This document shows positions 11,671 through 22,689 of a stretch of DNA of 64,000 bases, piece by piece (the first letter of the stretch is position 1; each line of letters opens with the position of its first letter). This stretch comes from Thuidium tamariscinum. Taxonomy: Eukaryota; Streptophyta; Bryopsida; Hypnales; Thuidiaceae. The translations under genes and the position numbers were made by a program. Location of the stretch: contig OX344751.2 of the NCBI GenBank assembly GCA_947034885.2, positions 18,104,001 to 18,168,000 of the forward strand. Reading direction: 5' to 3'. The notes beneath the pieces are model-generated. The model ran no database searches, was not told where the DNA came from, and saw nothing but the letters and a program-made list of their open reading frames with translations.

Positions 11671-12477
11671 AAGATGCCCTAAGAACATTTCTAAATTCCA
11701 ACATCCATTAATTATATCATCACTTAGGAATCATGCAAGTTTCAAAAGTCTTGAAGCAAATTATCCCTTGAACGTCAACACGGATATAGAGAATTTTTGT
11801 ATGTAGGATGAAAATGTAACTCTTTGTTCAGGAAATTTTGAATGGAAAGAGATCTTCTACAATTCTTTGACTTCCAATAAATATGCAACACTTTTAGATT
11901 ATTTAAATCATTGATTCCCATGGTATCAAAATGGATGATTTTAGAGTTGACAAGGTTCGTTCTTCAAGGATTAATTAAAGACAGCTAGGTTTAGGTCACA
12001 ATCCGGGAAGAAATTTTTGTTTAACTGGCTAAAATCCTACATTTTCTTGCACCAATCAGTTGTTTTAAGAATACTCTCGGCTAGGCCTTAAGTAAATAAA
12101 GAATATTCTTTTTTATCTCTAAAATGATTGTTTTTTTTCTTGAGATTTTGAACTTCATTCAGAAATTCTAGATTTCAACTGGCTAACTTGTAACTAAATG
12201 CCGGTACTCCCCATTCATGGTTTGGGTTGACAATTGAATTGAAATCAAAGTCGATTGTCACTTCTGAAACATGAATTAAAATGCTCAATTTATGTACTTC
12301 GGCTAAAATTAAATTAAATCATTACTGTAACATTGCATAAGGGCAAGAATGTGTGCCACCATTGGGAGTCAGGAATGATTATTCTATGTCAGCTCGAACA
12401 CATACATTAGGCCACATTCACAGCATATTCAATCAGATGAACCCTGTAATGCTGACAATGCCATTTAGATGACTGTA

Positions 12478-12793
12478 AGGGAGGACCGCTCAGGCTCCAA
12501 AATCGCTCACCTTCTGAAATGTATATTTTTGGTACATGATGCTTTTTGATCTTTACAGTAATGTACAAACAGTGAACATTTGAGGGGGTGGGTGGTTTTG
12601 GAGCCCTATGCCATATTGACTTCAGAAATTCATAACTAACTCTACAGAGCTCCAAAAAATATGAAACGAATTGGGTTAGATGCCTATTCAAGCTGTCTTT
12701 CAAGAAAAATTCACTGGAAAATACTTCAAGATATTTGACTTGCCCAAAATTCTGTTCCAGCCCTTAGATGGTCGGTTTATGGACCTCCTCCCT
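12478..12793. mobile_element. MITE, AAGGGAGGAGG family, TA-flanked, 316 bp
   Basis: Ends AGGGAGGACC on the left and CCTCCTCCCT on the right, flanked by TA (12476-12477 and 12794-12795) as expected for Tc1/mariner-type (Stowaway-like) insertions. It is a close inverted copy of 24833-25159. The 98-residue minus-strand frame here and its twin in the other copy are by-products of the repeat, not genes. Confidence 0.8.
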
Positions 12794-12998
12794 TACAAGT
12801 GTGGAAGGAGATTGAAAGCAGTTTTTCATCCATTGTCGCTCAGTGATCATGCCAGTTTCAAAAGTGTGGAAGCAAATTAATTAACCCCAGAATGACCTTG
12901 AGTGTGGACGGCCAGGTTTTGGTTGATGACTGGATGGAAAGTTGATCAACTCTTGTAAGGTAAGTAAAGATATATACTTCAGCTAAAATTTACATTAC

Positions 12999-13305
12999 AT
13001 GAGATTTCAGGCCTTGGGAGGGCCGTTTTTGGCCTGTTCCCGATATGGTTCCCGAAACAGTAGCAGGCAGTTCCACACACCCCTAAAAATAATAAAAAAT
13101 AAAAAATTTGGGGTCCTGAAATGTGAAAAAAAGTCCAAATTTTTTTTTCCAAAAAGAAATCAATGACGTGGCACGGGCTTGGCCATGTCGGACTGCACTG
13201 TATATGTGTTCCCGCGGCAGGAAAACGCATTCCTACGTCAGAAAAATTGTTCCCATAGTTAGAAAACCCACAATCTTCCAGAGGCTCCGAATCTCATCTA
13301 ATGAT
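12999..13305. mobile_element. Degenerate foldback repeat ('cannot be a gene' block with GAGATTTCAGGCC end)
   Basis: The sequence AGATTTCAGGCCTTGGGAGG followed by GCCG near the left and the inverse-like CCAGAGGCTCCGAATCTCAT near the right form diverged inverted ends. Its interior (GTTCCC... and CACGTCAG-like segments) resembles blocks at 30411-30483, 35740-36000 and 47110-47180. This appears to be a separate dispersed family, here inserted near the end of unit A. Confidence 0.4.
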
Positions 13306-13441
13306 TAAAATTATTACTATAACCTTCTATAAGGTGGGAATGTGTGCCACCATTGGGAATTAGGAATGATTATTACCTATATATCACCTTGAACACGAAC
13401 ATTTGTTTGCATTGCGTCTTCAATCAGATCAAGCTCTAGTG

Positions 13442-13752
13442 ATGGCAAATTCTATTAAAATGGCAGAATTCTATATGCCATTTTTTAATCATGCGGTTTG
13501 AACTAAATACTAACATCTAGGATAGGTATAGATCTTCAAACATCTAGGATTCATATAGATATGATAGATCTATGACTAGTTTAGATTTTAGATTGCACAT
13601 TTCAAAACATCTCAAAAACACATAGATTTCAAACATCTATGACACAAATAGATTTCAAAAATCTATGACTAGTTTGGATTCGAGATCACTTGGTTTGAAT
13701 TGTAAAAATTGTCAAAGTGATAGAATGTCACCAATTTAATGAAATTCGCCAT
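13442..13752. mobile_element. MITE, GAAATTCGCCAT family, full length
   Basis: Ends ATGGCAAATTCTATTAAAAT and, on the right, AATTTAATGAAATTCGCCAT. It is a same-length relative of 5987-6297. Confidence 0.75.
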
Positions 13753-13968
13753 CCGTGTTTTCTTTTCCCTTTATTGTAAAAAACCAAAGTAGTGATACCC
13801 AAAATTCTAGTGGTGCTCCAAATTTCAACATTCATTTGCATACTCGATAGAAAATATGACATTTAGTGCAATTATACATTGACAATGATTGAGTTAATTT
13901 AATCAACCACCACAAACAAGATTTTACAAATATCTGAACAGTTTGCATTCATAGTAGGAACAAATTAA

Positions 13969-14609
13969 TCCCTAAATGCCAGAGGCACCAAAATTTTGTG
14001 TTTGCAAAACTTTGAAGTTAAATAAAATCTAACTAAGTTACTAGTTTTTGTAGTTTATATTTTTTTTAAGTTCTTTTTTAAGTCTAATTTGAGTGTCAAA
14101 AATCTGATTTGGAAAATGAATGATAGTGATTTTTTTATTTAAGATTTTGTACAAGGATACCCATTGCAATCTTGACTTTCAATAGTGTTGAAAGCTCTTG
14201 AAAATGAGCCTCAAATACACTAGATCTTAGAGAAAAAATCACATTCAAAATTCATTTACAAAATTGTAGACTAAACTTTGAGAAGCCATAAATTGAATAG
14301 GGTTATGTATGTTAGGCCATTTAACCTCATATATTTTTGGTCACCAACTTTTCAAATTTGACTTGCAAAAAGAGGATAGAAAGACCTCACATCATTTTTG
14401 TCGTTTTAACACCTTCATGGTCAAACATTATAATCTTTCAATCTAGAAATGATATTGTTGTGTTATCTTTTCCTATGCAATCTTTAACATGTCTATTTTG
14501 AAAATACATGGTTACAATTTAAAAAAAATTGATACAACTTATCAAAATGATGGCATTTTGTTCAATTTAGAGCAAATTTCAAGAAGCTCAAAACAAGCCT
14601 TGCGCCTTG
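13969..14609. mobile_element. TTAA-flanked (piggyBac-like) non-autonomous element
   Basis: TTAA at 13965-13968 and 14610-14613 bracket a 641-bp block starting TCCCTAAATGCCAG and ending GCGCCTTG. The interior aligns closely with 52870-53454, for example the shared run AAATACACTAGATCTTAGAG. TTAA target sites are typical of the piggyBac superfamily. No coding capacity. Confidence 0.6.
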
Positions 14610-14711
14610 TTAAATTAAAACCTCCTACACATGAATGATTACTATTCAATTACAATTCTAGTCCAAGTTTAGAGCAAAATTGACGACCGCCACCTAACTT
14701 GTACTTGTTAG

Positions 14712-15009
14712 AATGGTGATATTCCATTAGTTTGTTACTTTTTACATTTTAGACCATGCAGCTTGAAATCTACATTTATTAGTCATATATTTTTGAAATT
14801 CACACATATTGTAGATGTTTGAAGCCTTGACCTATCCAAGATGTTTCAAACCGCACAATTTGAATTCAATATCCATCATAGATTTTGGAAATCTATATGT
14901 GCTGTAGATGTCTAGTATCTATACCAATCTTAGATGTCAATTGTCAGTTCAGACTGAGCGGTGTGAAAAATGGCATTTGAAATACCGCCATTTTAACGAA
15001 GTTCGCCAT
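14712..15009. mobile_element. MITE abutting the stop codon of the patatin gene
   Basis: The right end TTTTAACGAAGTTCGCCATC is complete; the left end begins within GAATGGTGATATTCCATTAG, so about 15 bases are missing. It directly touches the apparent stop codon of the patatin-like gene (15010-15012), so the insertion supplies the 3' flank and may have shortened the protein or replaced the original 3' end. Confidence 0.7.
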
Positions 15010-18000
15010 CTACGAGAAAATATTGAAATAATCCTGGTACCTACCCTGATCAGGTTGGGAGCTCAGACTGGCGGACTGTGTCATCGGATAAGACATCGGA
15101 TCATAATAAGAGTAGGAGCCTTGACCGGACTCACAATTCCCAGAAGGGTAATTGGAAAAAGTTGTCGATTCGTCTCTCGAGAATTCAGAGCTTTCCAAGG
15201 ATTCAGAGCTTTCAGGTAAATCCAATCGTCCAGTGTAGACGTGATCCGTAGAGGAGGCGTCAGGGTAACTACCAAAACCCATGTTGTGAGTCGACGTCTG
15301 GGAAGGATTGTCGAAGAATTGTTGTGGCGAGTGGTATGGAAATGTGACATATGTACGTTCCTGAACCTCCACTTGACCCTGAGCAATCACTTTCTCCACG
15401 GCTGTTTTAGGGTGATGTGCAGGGCCTGCCTCTTCGACAAGCTCGATAGAGGTTGTTTCGAATCTGGATTCAGATTCGGACTCCGGCTTGTATACGGCTG
15501 CTGCACCAGCTGCAGGAGTTGGCTGTTCAGTCGTAGGAGTCTGCGACCAGGAGTTTTCAGTTGTAGTTGTAGATTGAGTCTGCGACCAGGTCGCTTTAGA
15601 GCGAGCCCTTCGTTCTTTCGAAAGACGTTCTGCAAACCTGAGTGTCGCAATCAACATTATATAATGGAGTACGTCAGTCCTAGATAGCGTTAGCAGTGCA
15701 ATGTGGGGCATGAGAAAAACTTGTAGCATACTAAATGCCTGGTTACCTTTTGAGTGCCTTGCGATTTGTTTTCCACCTGGAAGTGGTCACAAACTCCCCG
15801 GTCTCGCTGTCTCGCGTTTCAACCCGATCTTTAAGAAGTTGAGTCCCCACCTGGACTAGTCTATCTAGATTGTCCGGGGACGAGTCGTCGAATGGCACCG
15901 CCGAGTCATCTGTCTGCATGTATAATTCAATGCAAACAACCAATCGAGAAGAAACCCTTAAATTGAGGAATCCACGAATAACTAGTACTACAAACTGAGA
16001 GGTAGATAATCTGGAGATCTAGCTACAATCAATACTAGGTACACCGGGGATTCAATATTTAGTGTCATCAGCATACTTAGCATTTAAATTCACAGGTGGC
16101 TATGGCACCGCAAACTTTGAAATCGTGTGCATACGAGGTCTCGAAGATTGCATACCGAGATTCGTAAGTAGTTTTGGGATGCGTCTTGAGATTCAAAGAC
16201 GATATTGAGGTTGTAATCAATCATATCTGAGGTCGCCTTGAACACTGTGTTCACCAGGGCCTTTTCATCTGTGGTGTAGCCTTGATTTCTCATCCCCAGC
16301 GATAGAACCAACAGATCGCCATAGCCCTTTCCCCAAACACCGGCACAACTCCAATCACTCGGTCAATGTGTGGTTCTAAACAAAGTGTCAACTCAGAAAA
16401 CTAAACTCTGAAATCATTTAGCCCATGAATCTATGGTATTAAGCGCCTACAGGTGCAGTGTGTTGGCTCAACAAAGAGTGGAGAACACAGCAGACTTCTA
16501 CGTAATTGCAGTACAAGAATCATTAGTATCAACAAAATTGCCTAACATTTGAACCCCAACACAGGAAGGTGAGAGTTATTTAGTGGCAAAGTGCCCTAAT
16601 TAAACATTAAAATATTGTGAGTGTTATATAAAAACTACGAATTGGGTTCATTATAGTAGTAAGTTATTTGTTTAAACAAAGAAAGAAGTTAATTGAAGAA
16701 GATAATTGCACTCTAATTCCCCCACTGTATCAATAGACACTTACCGTATAATTTTCTCGATCTAAGCTCATTCTTCCCCTTCTCACTTCCTTAATAGCTT
16801 GAGTGACTGCCACATTCGTCTACAAGTGGCAACCATCAATAATAGCAGGTCAGGCCAAATATGTAAGAAGTGCACATCTAAACAAAGATGACCCATTCTC
16901 ATGGAATCTAGTCTACATTTAACTCATTCAAGAGTAAAATCGAAGATCAAAACCAATGAAAAACATGGTATTTGTGAAGTTTCTGCAAGGTCAAGAAAGG
17001 ATTTGGTCACAATTTGCTACAAACATGAAGTGCATTGTGATTATGAAGCATGTGAGATATTAACCCCTAAAAGCCCAAGGGGTTAGGACAAAACTCAAAT
17101 GTGTTATAAAATGTAAGTTCTGTAACTTTTTTGAGGTTAGTGTCAAAGAAGATAATGTGAATCACAAAATGTAGAAAGTATCCGTGCGGTCAAAATTATA
17201 AAATTATTTTTAATTCTCTTCAAATGAATTTTAAAGATATAACTTCAAAAATTTACTAAAAATACAATTTCTTTATTTAGAATATGAATTTTTTTTTGAT
17301 TGGTCAAAATTGTGGTTTCTATTGATTTGTAAAAAAATGCAAAAGATCTAGTAATGAGACCATCAATACTTTTCCAAAATAATAAGTTTTTCAACACTAG
17401 GCAATTCTAAACCTTTTTGTGCTATATCTATTATAATTTTAGTTTGACTGTACTGATCTTAGTTTTGAATATAAATGTTGAAAGAAAACCCAAATTTTTC
17501 AAAACTGAAAAAAAAAAAATTGAAAAAAGTTTTTTTTTTGCCCGAAAATTCTGTCCGAAGTCAGGCAACAACCAAAAAATGGTCGTTTGAGCGCCTTAGG
17601 GGTTAAGACTTCATATACACATTGAGAAACTTTGCAAGCAAGTGAGCAAATCCATGGTTTCCACAATTACACGCCTTGGTCGGGTTTGATTGGCTTTCAA
17701 ACAAAAACCTCACATTCAAATTCCACTGATTTTCACAAGGGTGTTTTGACTGTTTGAACATAACATGAATTGCATTGATTAGGGCGTCCATGTTTCCCAG
17801 CCATCTAATTAACTGAAAGTACACTCAGAATTGAACATTCGAAATCTTGATCAAGAAATCAGTGAAACAATTTGATAATATGACCAAATATAAGGCAGCA
17901 TTAAACAAGGTCAAAATACTCCAGAGAGGGCCAACAAGAGACCTACCGGGTTGCTCACGGTAACAACGCCATCGATCACATTATATTCCATCTCTCGCAC

Positions 18001-21000
18001 TGGAAACAATGATTGATCCTTCAGTCGAAAGTGGGCAGGGGGGAAGTATGTGGGCGTTGCTAACGTGGCACGGCATACAGAACGCAACAGCGCATTTTCC
18101 AGCTCATGGTGCTCCGCCTGTCAAAAAAGTAAAACAAATCCATGATCAATTAATCCCCTGGCAACACAAAATTCACCTCTACGAAAGCCACTCCTGGCAT
18201 TCCGAGCCACTGGAATCCACTTCCACTCAGATTCAGTACCATAACAGCCAAGAGTATGTAAGGGAGAACCACCTATACCCGACCACTTAACCAATTCTGG
18301 AACAGTTCATGAGGAGTATGATGCTCTGCAAATTTTTCTCATGTAGAAAGATAGGATTGAATCTCCATTTTTTCATAGTTTTATCCCCAAAACTGAAATT
18401 ACTATGATTTTTGGAAGCCGAGAAGTACTTTGAACCTATAGCCAATGTTTACAGTCTTCCAATTCCGATCATACTCGGGACTACTATTCTATTTGGTACT
18501 TCCCACACACTTTATGACACTTTGGGACATGTGTCATGACTTGATTAGTCCCAACCTTGAAAATAGAAAAAAACACATTCCAAACATTGATTGAAAATCT
18601 CTTCTAGACTTGGTTGGAAATAGCTGCATCTTGCAAGTTGGTTGGAAGAGTGCAGTGGAAAATTAAGCGCATAATTATATAAGGTGGGTACACCTAAAAG
18701 TGCCACTTTTTGGTACTGTGCCTAGTTCCTGTTATTATGTTGTTCAAAATTTTTTACAGTCTTGTTGGTGAGTGAAAGCATGTTCCAACGCACCAAAGAA
18801 CAGTGGATTTGGATACCGCATGCAAAAGTTATTAACAGTCAAAGTGTGTTTCTGAAAGCGCCATCTACAGTCTGGGTACATGACTGATTTTGAAAATGTA
18901 TGCACGTTGTACAGAGCGCTTTAAGGCACTGCGCGATTTTGGGTGTACCCACCTTAGTCTTCTTGGCAAATGAAAGCACGTTGTAATGCACCAAAAAATG
19001 CAGCATTTGAATACAATATGCAAAAGTTATTAAGGTTCAAAGTTTGTTTCTAAAAGCGCTTCAGCCAACTAGGTACATAATGAAATTCAGAAATGTACAA
19101 CAACTATAGATGGCACTTTTAGGTGAGGTGCAATTTTAGGTGTACCCACCTTACTTGGGCATTCCAAATTGGGGCACACAATTCTTCTGTATAGATTGAT
19201 TTGAGAGGTTGTCAGTTCGGCACAAAATTCAAAATTAATTAACAAAATGGCCCAGCTTAACATGACCAACAGACCAAGGTCATCCAAGTTTAACCCAATG
19301 TTTAGTAAAATGACACCATCATCGTACCTTCCCCGATGAGAACAAAACGGGTCTCTCTGACTCCACATCATACGCGGGGATTATAACGTGTGTCAGCATG
19401 TCCTTGAAAACCATGTGGTGGAAATACTCATTCAGCACATCCTCCAGCCCTCGCGGATCGTACTTTGACCATGCCTGTGCACCAGTGCTTTGTTTTGTTT
19501 TCATTTCTTGTGAAGGGGCAAAGTGGCAATACTTTATTTTATTGTGGAAATTTCATGCAAAATTTTACTGTTTAATATTTTCTATAGGGCATGGTGCCAG
19601 GCAAAAAAATTTGGTGCAATTTTGCTCCAAGTCGCCCAAAAAAAACCCACTGCTGTGCACTCTGAGTGTTTCCAACATGATCAAAAACCCACTGCTGTGC
19701 ACTCTGAGTGTTTCCAACATGATCATTGTGAACCTGTTCATGATACGCAAGGGGGCAGTGATATAAAAAGAGCAAAAAAAAAGATTTTTACTTCAAATTT
19801 GATAAATTGTTATTAATATATTGTAAATAATAAAGTTTTTATGAGAGGAGCTAGGGCTGATATTTCTAGGAAAGCCCAATTATTCTATTAACTGTATATG
19901 ATTGAGTGTTTCGCTCCATATATATATATATATATATATATATGCAAATCTCACATTATGCATAGGGGTCATCATCATTAAAATGGCTTAAAGCATGGTT
20001 TTTGTGAAAATAATATCAAATTAAAAGGAATAATAAGTCAAGTGAAGACCAAATTAAATAAAATGAGATGTTAAAAATGTTGGGGGGCATTTTTTTTTTA
20101 AACTTCACAGTATATATGAAGAATGATGAAGTCTGATAACTACTATTGTGAGAAAGATCTTCTTAAGAATATATATCTATATAAAAAATTTTAATCTAAC
20201 AATTTTAAAGAACACTTTGGGGGGTTAATTGCTCCGACCTCCTTCAAATGACTGCTTGAGAAAACTCGATCTCTTAGTACAGGTTCTCAAAATGACTTTT
20301 GAATTCACAAAACTATTACTCCGTATGATTGGTATAAAATAATTAGCATTTGATCTTAGAGCCTACAGTACATAATAAAAAAACGGGTTCCCTTCTTATG
20401 GATTAGAAAAGTTCAGAAAGCACCTGCCTTCGTATTGTCAGTTCCCGCCCAGGGACTGCAAACAACAAATGGATTCATTTGAAAATTAATCCCCAATCAG
20501 ACTGGTACTGCGTTTCTAATTAACAAGCCTTCTAAAAGTAATGCACGTCTAGAACATGTGAAATCAATCGACTGGTGGACGTGATGAATTGAAGGTAGCC
20601 ATGCATCTGGAAAGGTAACCTTGCTTGTGGATATATTCGGCCGGCGTTTTCCTTGTAAAACTCGGTGATTTCGGCTGCGGTGAACATGGGTCGTCTCCGA
20701 TTCACTCGACTAGGCGTGGCCAGCATCGCCGAGATCAACCCGCCGGTGCTAGTTCCCGCTATCAAATCGAAGTAGTCCACAATGCGCACGTGTCGACCAT
20801 CCAATTTCTTCAACAACGTACCAACGATCTATATTAGAAATTTAGAATCTTGGGTGTTACCGTTCGAAAATCTAACTGGGGTTCTGATCGACCCTCAGCC
20901 TGTTCATATTCATTATAATTGGGTCGCAAGATAGATCGTCAAGTTTTGTGAAATTGGTGCAACTCAATAACTAGGACCGGAGTAGATTTCCGTTTTAGGC

Positions 21001-21956
21001 ACATCCCCAAAAAAGTGTTATAACCTTTACCTCAAATACGCATCAAATCTCTTATCAACTAAAGTTTTGTACAAGACTGTGCAGTTGAGATTCAAAGAAA
21101 TGACTTGGCATTATGTCCAAAAACTTTCTCTGACTAGCAGATCATCGATCTAGTCCATAAATAAGCTTGTATTACCACATTACTGGACATATATTAAAAC
21201 TCTTAAAAACAAGCGTGTACTTTCGCATTAGAGGACGTAACCGCAAATCCTCAATGATTGGATCTTTGTCGACAAGGCTCAACCCAGGATCTCAACAAAA
21301 TCTCAAAAGGACACTGCAAGTCTGTAACGTCAAACAAGGGCAAGATTCTGAGACATGACCATGCTCTCCATATCCACTGTAAGCTCACCACCTGAACTCA
21401 AATGCATACTGTAGGTATCATCGAAGACGCATCTGCTTTACCAGAATGCTCAATCCGGAATTAATCTCCAAAAATACTGGGCTAGACTGTGGCAGTGACG
21501 ACCTCGGCGATGGCGCCGGAAGGATCGCCGGGTCGCCCCCCGTGGAGGAGACGAAAGGCCAGCGGAGAGCAAGATATATTCTCAGAGATAATAATGCTCC
21601 CCATTCCATATGCAATGCAAGCTCGTCATCTCAACAGAAACTGCACTGATTTCATCGAAGGAGTATGTTCAATTCTTTACTAAAATCACAAAAGACGACG
21701 TCCCATTCAAATAAATTCATGTATGGTGTTTTCAGGCTGTGCGCAAAGCTCAAGGTCAGATCGAATGGAGGACCTGCAGGCGCTTCTCCAGTTGTTGCAG
21801 GACGGTTGCTAAAATTACTCCCTGGACCCCGCCCCCATCGATGCTGAGGATGGTGACTCGCCGACCGTGCGGTCTCCGAGACTTTGGGAGGGTAACACTA
21901 TTCTTCATGCTCTGGAACGGAGGCGTGCGGAGCTGTGCTTCCCGCACACTCTCCAT
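15010..21956 (-). CDS. Patatin-like phospholipase A (acyl hydrolase), eight to nine coding exons
   Basis: Coding exons in order: 21956-21774, 20807-20625 (or -20620), 19474-19328, 18117-17947, 17812-17714, 16326-16156, 15913-15747, 15637-15010. They join in frame to about 582 residues. Patatins release fatty acids from membrane glycerolipids. The oxyanion loop DGGGVQG is in exon 1, the nucleophile motif GTSTG in exon 2, and the catalytic aspartate in NVIDGVVT in the fourth exon. Exons 3-7 cover the rest of the domain (FSSG, TPTYFPP, LLVLSLG, NYLRIS, ALKRFAERLS). The last exon encodes about 200 low-complexity Ser/Thr/Glu/Pro residues, likely a disordered tail. The start is the first ATG (MESVREAQ), which has a good context. 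Oddities: the usual alanine or glycine after the catalytic Asp-Gly is valine. The second intron needs a GC donor (CAA|GCAAGG) to keep frame; with the GT donor at 20619 a 32-nt candidate micro-exon (20424-20455) does not restore it. A donor-like GGTAGGT near 15040 leaves open a further 3' exon. Introns hold several transposons. No signal peptide is evident, so a cytosolic location is inferred. Confidence 0.88.
16380..17000. other. Intron sequence of the patatin gene, nothing further recognised
   Basis: This stretch lies between the exon ending at 16326 and the TTAA-flanked element. It is moderately AT-rich and I see no repeat or open frame worth calling. The small plus-strand frame at 16901-17086 is not supported. 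Confidence 0.4.
17064..17602. mobile_element. TTAA-flanked (piggyBac-like) element in a patatin intron, 539 bp
   Basis: TTAA at 17060-17063 and 17603-17606 flank matching inverted ends: CCCCTAAAAGCCC on the left and, inverted, CCCCTAAGGCGC on the right. It lies between the exons ending at 16326 and starting at 17714, so it is spliced out. It shares terminal sequence with 35567-36778 and 61391-62116. Confidence 0.75.
18220..18660. repeat. Dispersed repeat also found at 45710-46090, 46090-46560 and (inverted) 50130-50600
   Basis: Shared segments include GGGACATGTGTCATGACTTG and the adjoining 'AGTCCCAACCTTGAAAA' block, in the same order with ACCACCTATA... at the start. It lies in a patatin intron here. 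No coding sequence or clear terminal repeat was found, so its class is unknown. Confidence 0.5.
18682..18954. mobile_element. Stowaway/mariner-type MITE, AGGTAGGTACACCC family (intron of patatin)
   Basis: Flanked by TA (18680-18681, 18955-18956), with ends AGGTGGGTACACC and GGTGTACCCACCT. The interior contains the family hallmark TTCCAACGCACCAAAGAA. It lies in the intron between patatin exons 19328 and 18117. Confidence 0.85.
18956..19151. mobile_element. Half copy of the same MITE, fused in tandem
   Basis: Starting at the family's internal CAGTCTT... junction, this copy runs to an intact right end GGTGTACCCACCT followed by TA. The left half is absent, so the pair forms one and a half tandem copies. 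Sequence divergence from its neighbour suggests the copies are not a very recent duplication. Confidence 0.75.
19918..19943. repeat. TA microsatellite
   Basis: About 13 TA dinucleotides within a patatin intron. Confidence 0.9.
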
Positions 21957-22160
21957 CACGACCGCCTCCTCCTTCAAGGGGGACAACCTAATTCAAGTAG
22001 AATGCAACCAACTAAGTCAGCGATTCCAATCAAGTGTAATTACTCTAGAAAACTAACCGGGACGTGGTAGACACGCCGAGGAACTCGGGCCTTCCATAAA
22101 CGAGACCTTCAAAATATCAGAATGGACATATTCCTCAATGTAAGAATTGAAGAGTGCTAC

Positions 22161-22545
22161 GGCAATTGCTAGTCATAAGCCGCTAGAATTTCCATGAAAT
22201 TCAGTACTTCAAGATGACCTGCAGAGAGTTGTGCACGTAAATTTAGATAAGTGCGCTTGCAGAGCACCCCAGTGGCCTCAAAAATCAGGAGGGACTTGTC
22301 CTCTGAGCACTGTAAACAACCGAAGCGATCTACTTACCGCACTGGCTCTTCAAAAACTGACAAAATCTACACGAGATTCAATAATTCAAGATGACCTAGC
22401 TACAGAGAGCTGCGCAGAGAAACTCAGAAAAGTGCTCTTCTAGTATAACCCATCCTCCCCAAATCAGAATGGACATGGCCTTCAATCTGAAGACTCGAAA
22501 TGAGAGCTCTACTCACCACACTTGCTAGTCAAAACCCGCCATAAT
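22161..22545 (-). repeat. Tandem ~180-bp repeat carrying a 29-nt exon-like core, patatin 5' region
   Basis: Three diverged copies repeat at about 180 bp spacing. On the patatin strand, copy 3 (22545-22517) reads TTTTTCTTCTAG, then a 29-nt core, then GTGAGTAG. Copy 2 (22366-22338) has CTCGTGTAG, a 29-nt core, and GTAAGTAG. Copy 1 (22182-22161) has AATTCTAG, a 22-nt core and a weakened GTAGCAC. So acceptor and donor sites are repeated with the core. They lie between the patatin leader donor (23939) and the first coding exon (21956). They look like duplicated small non-coding exons, which would change the 5' leader by alternative inclusion. The cores contain in-frame stops, so they are unlikely to code. 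Confidence 0.5.
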
Positions 22546-22689
22546 CTAGAAGAAAAATAATTCGTAAGGACTTGCCAAACAGAGAACTGTACAGAGAATT
22601 GAGACTGGTGCTCCAGTTCCAGTACACTCCAGTGACTCCAAATTCAGAATGAACATGTCTAAATTCCAACGTAACAACTCGCCGCGAGC

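Larger units (their letters stand above)
1960..13440. repeat. Segmental duplication unit A
   Basis: Unit A aligns, in the same orientation, with unit C (31270-43160). The matching order is: 1970-2290 with 31280-31620; 2310-2495 with 39050-39455; the gene at 3157-4245 with 39570-40619; 4455-5960 with 41020-42070; 6300-6540 with 42120-42350; 10855-10951 plus 11680 onward with 42390 onward; and the end near 13330-13400 with 43055-43110. Differences between the units are mostly discrete transposon insertions. Similarity was judged by eye as high but clearly imperfect, so the duplication is not very recent. Confidence 0.8.

Noticed and set aside
12407..12703. 98-codon frame with a near twin at 24923-25162
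   Set aside because: Both lie inside copies of the same miniature element, so conservation comes from the repeat.
15241..15687. 148-codon plus-strand frame opposite the last patatin exon
   Set aside because: Cys/Arg-rich antisense of a low-complexity Ser/Thr/Glu tail.
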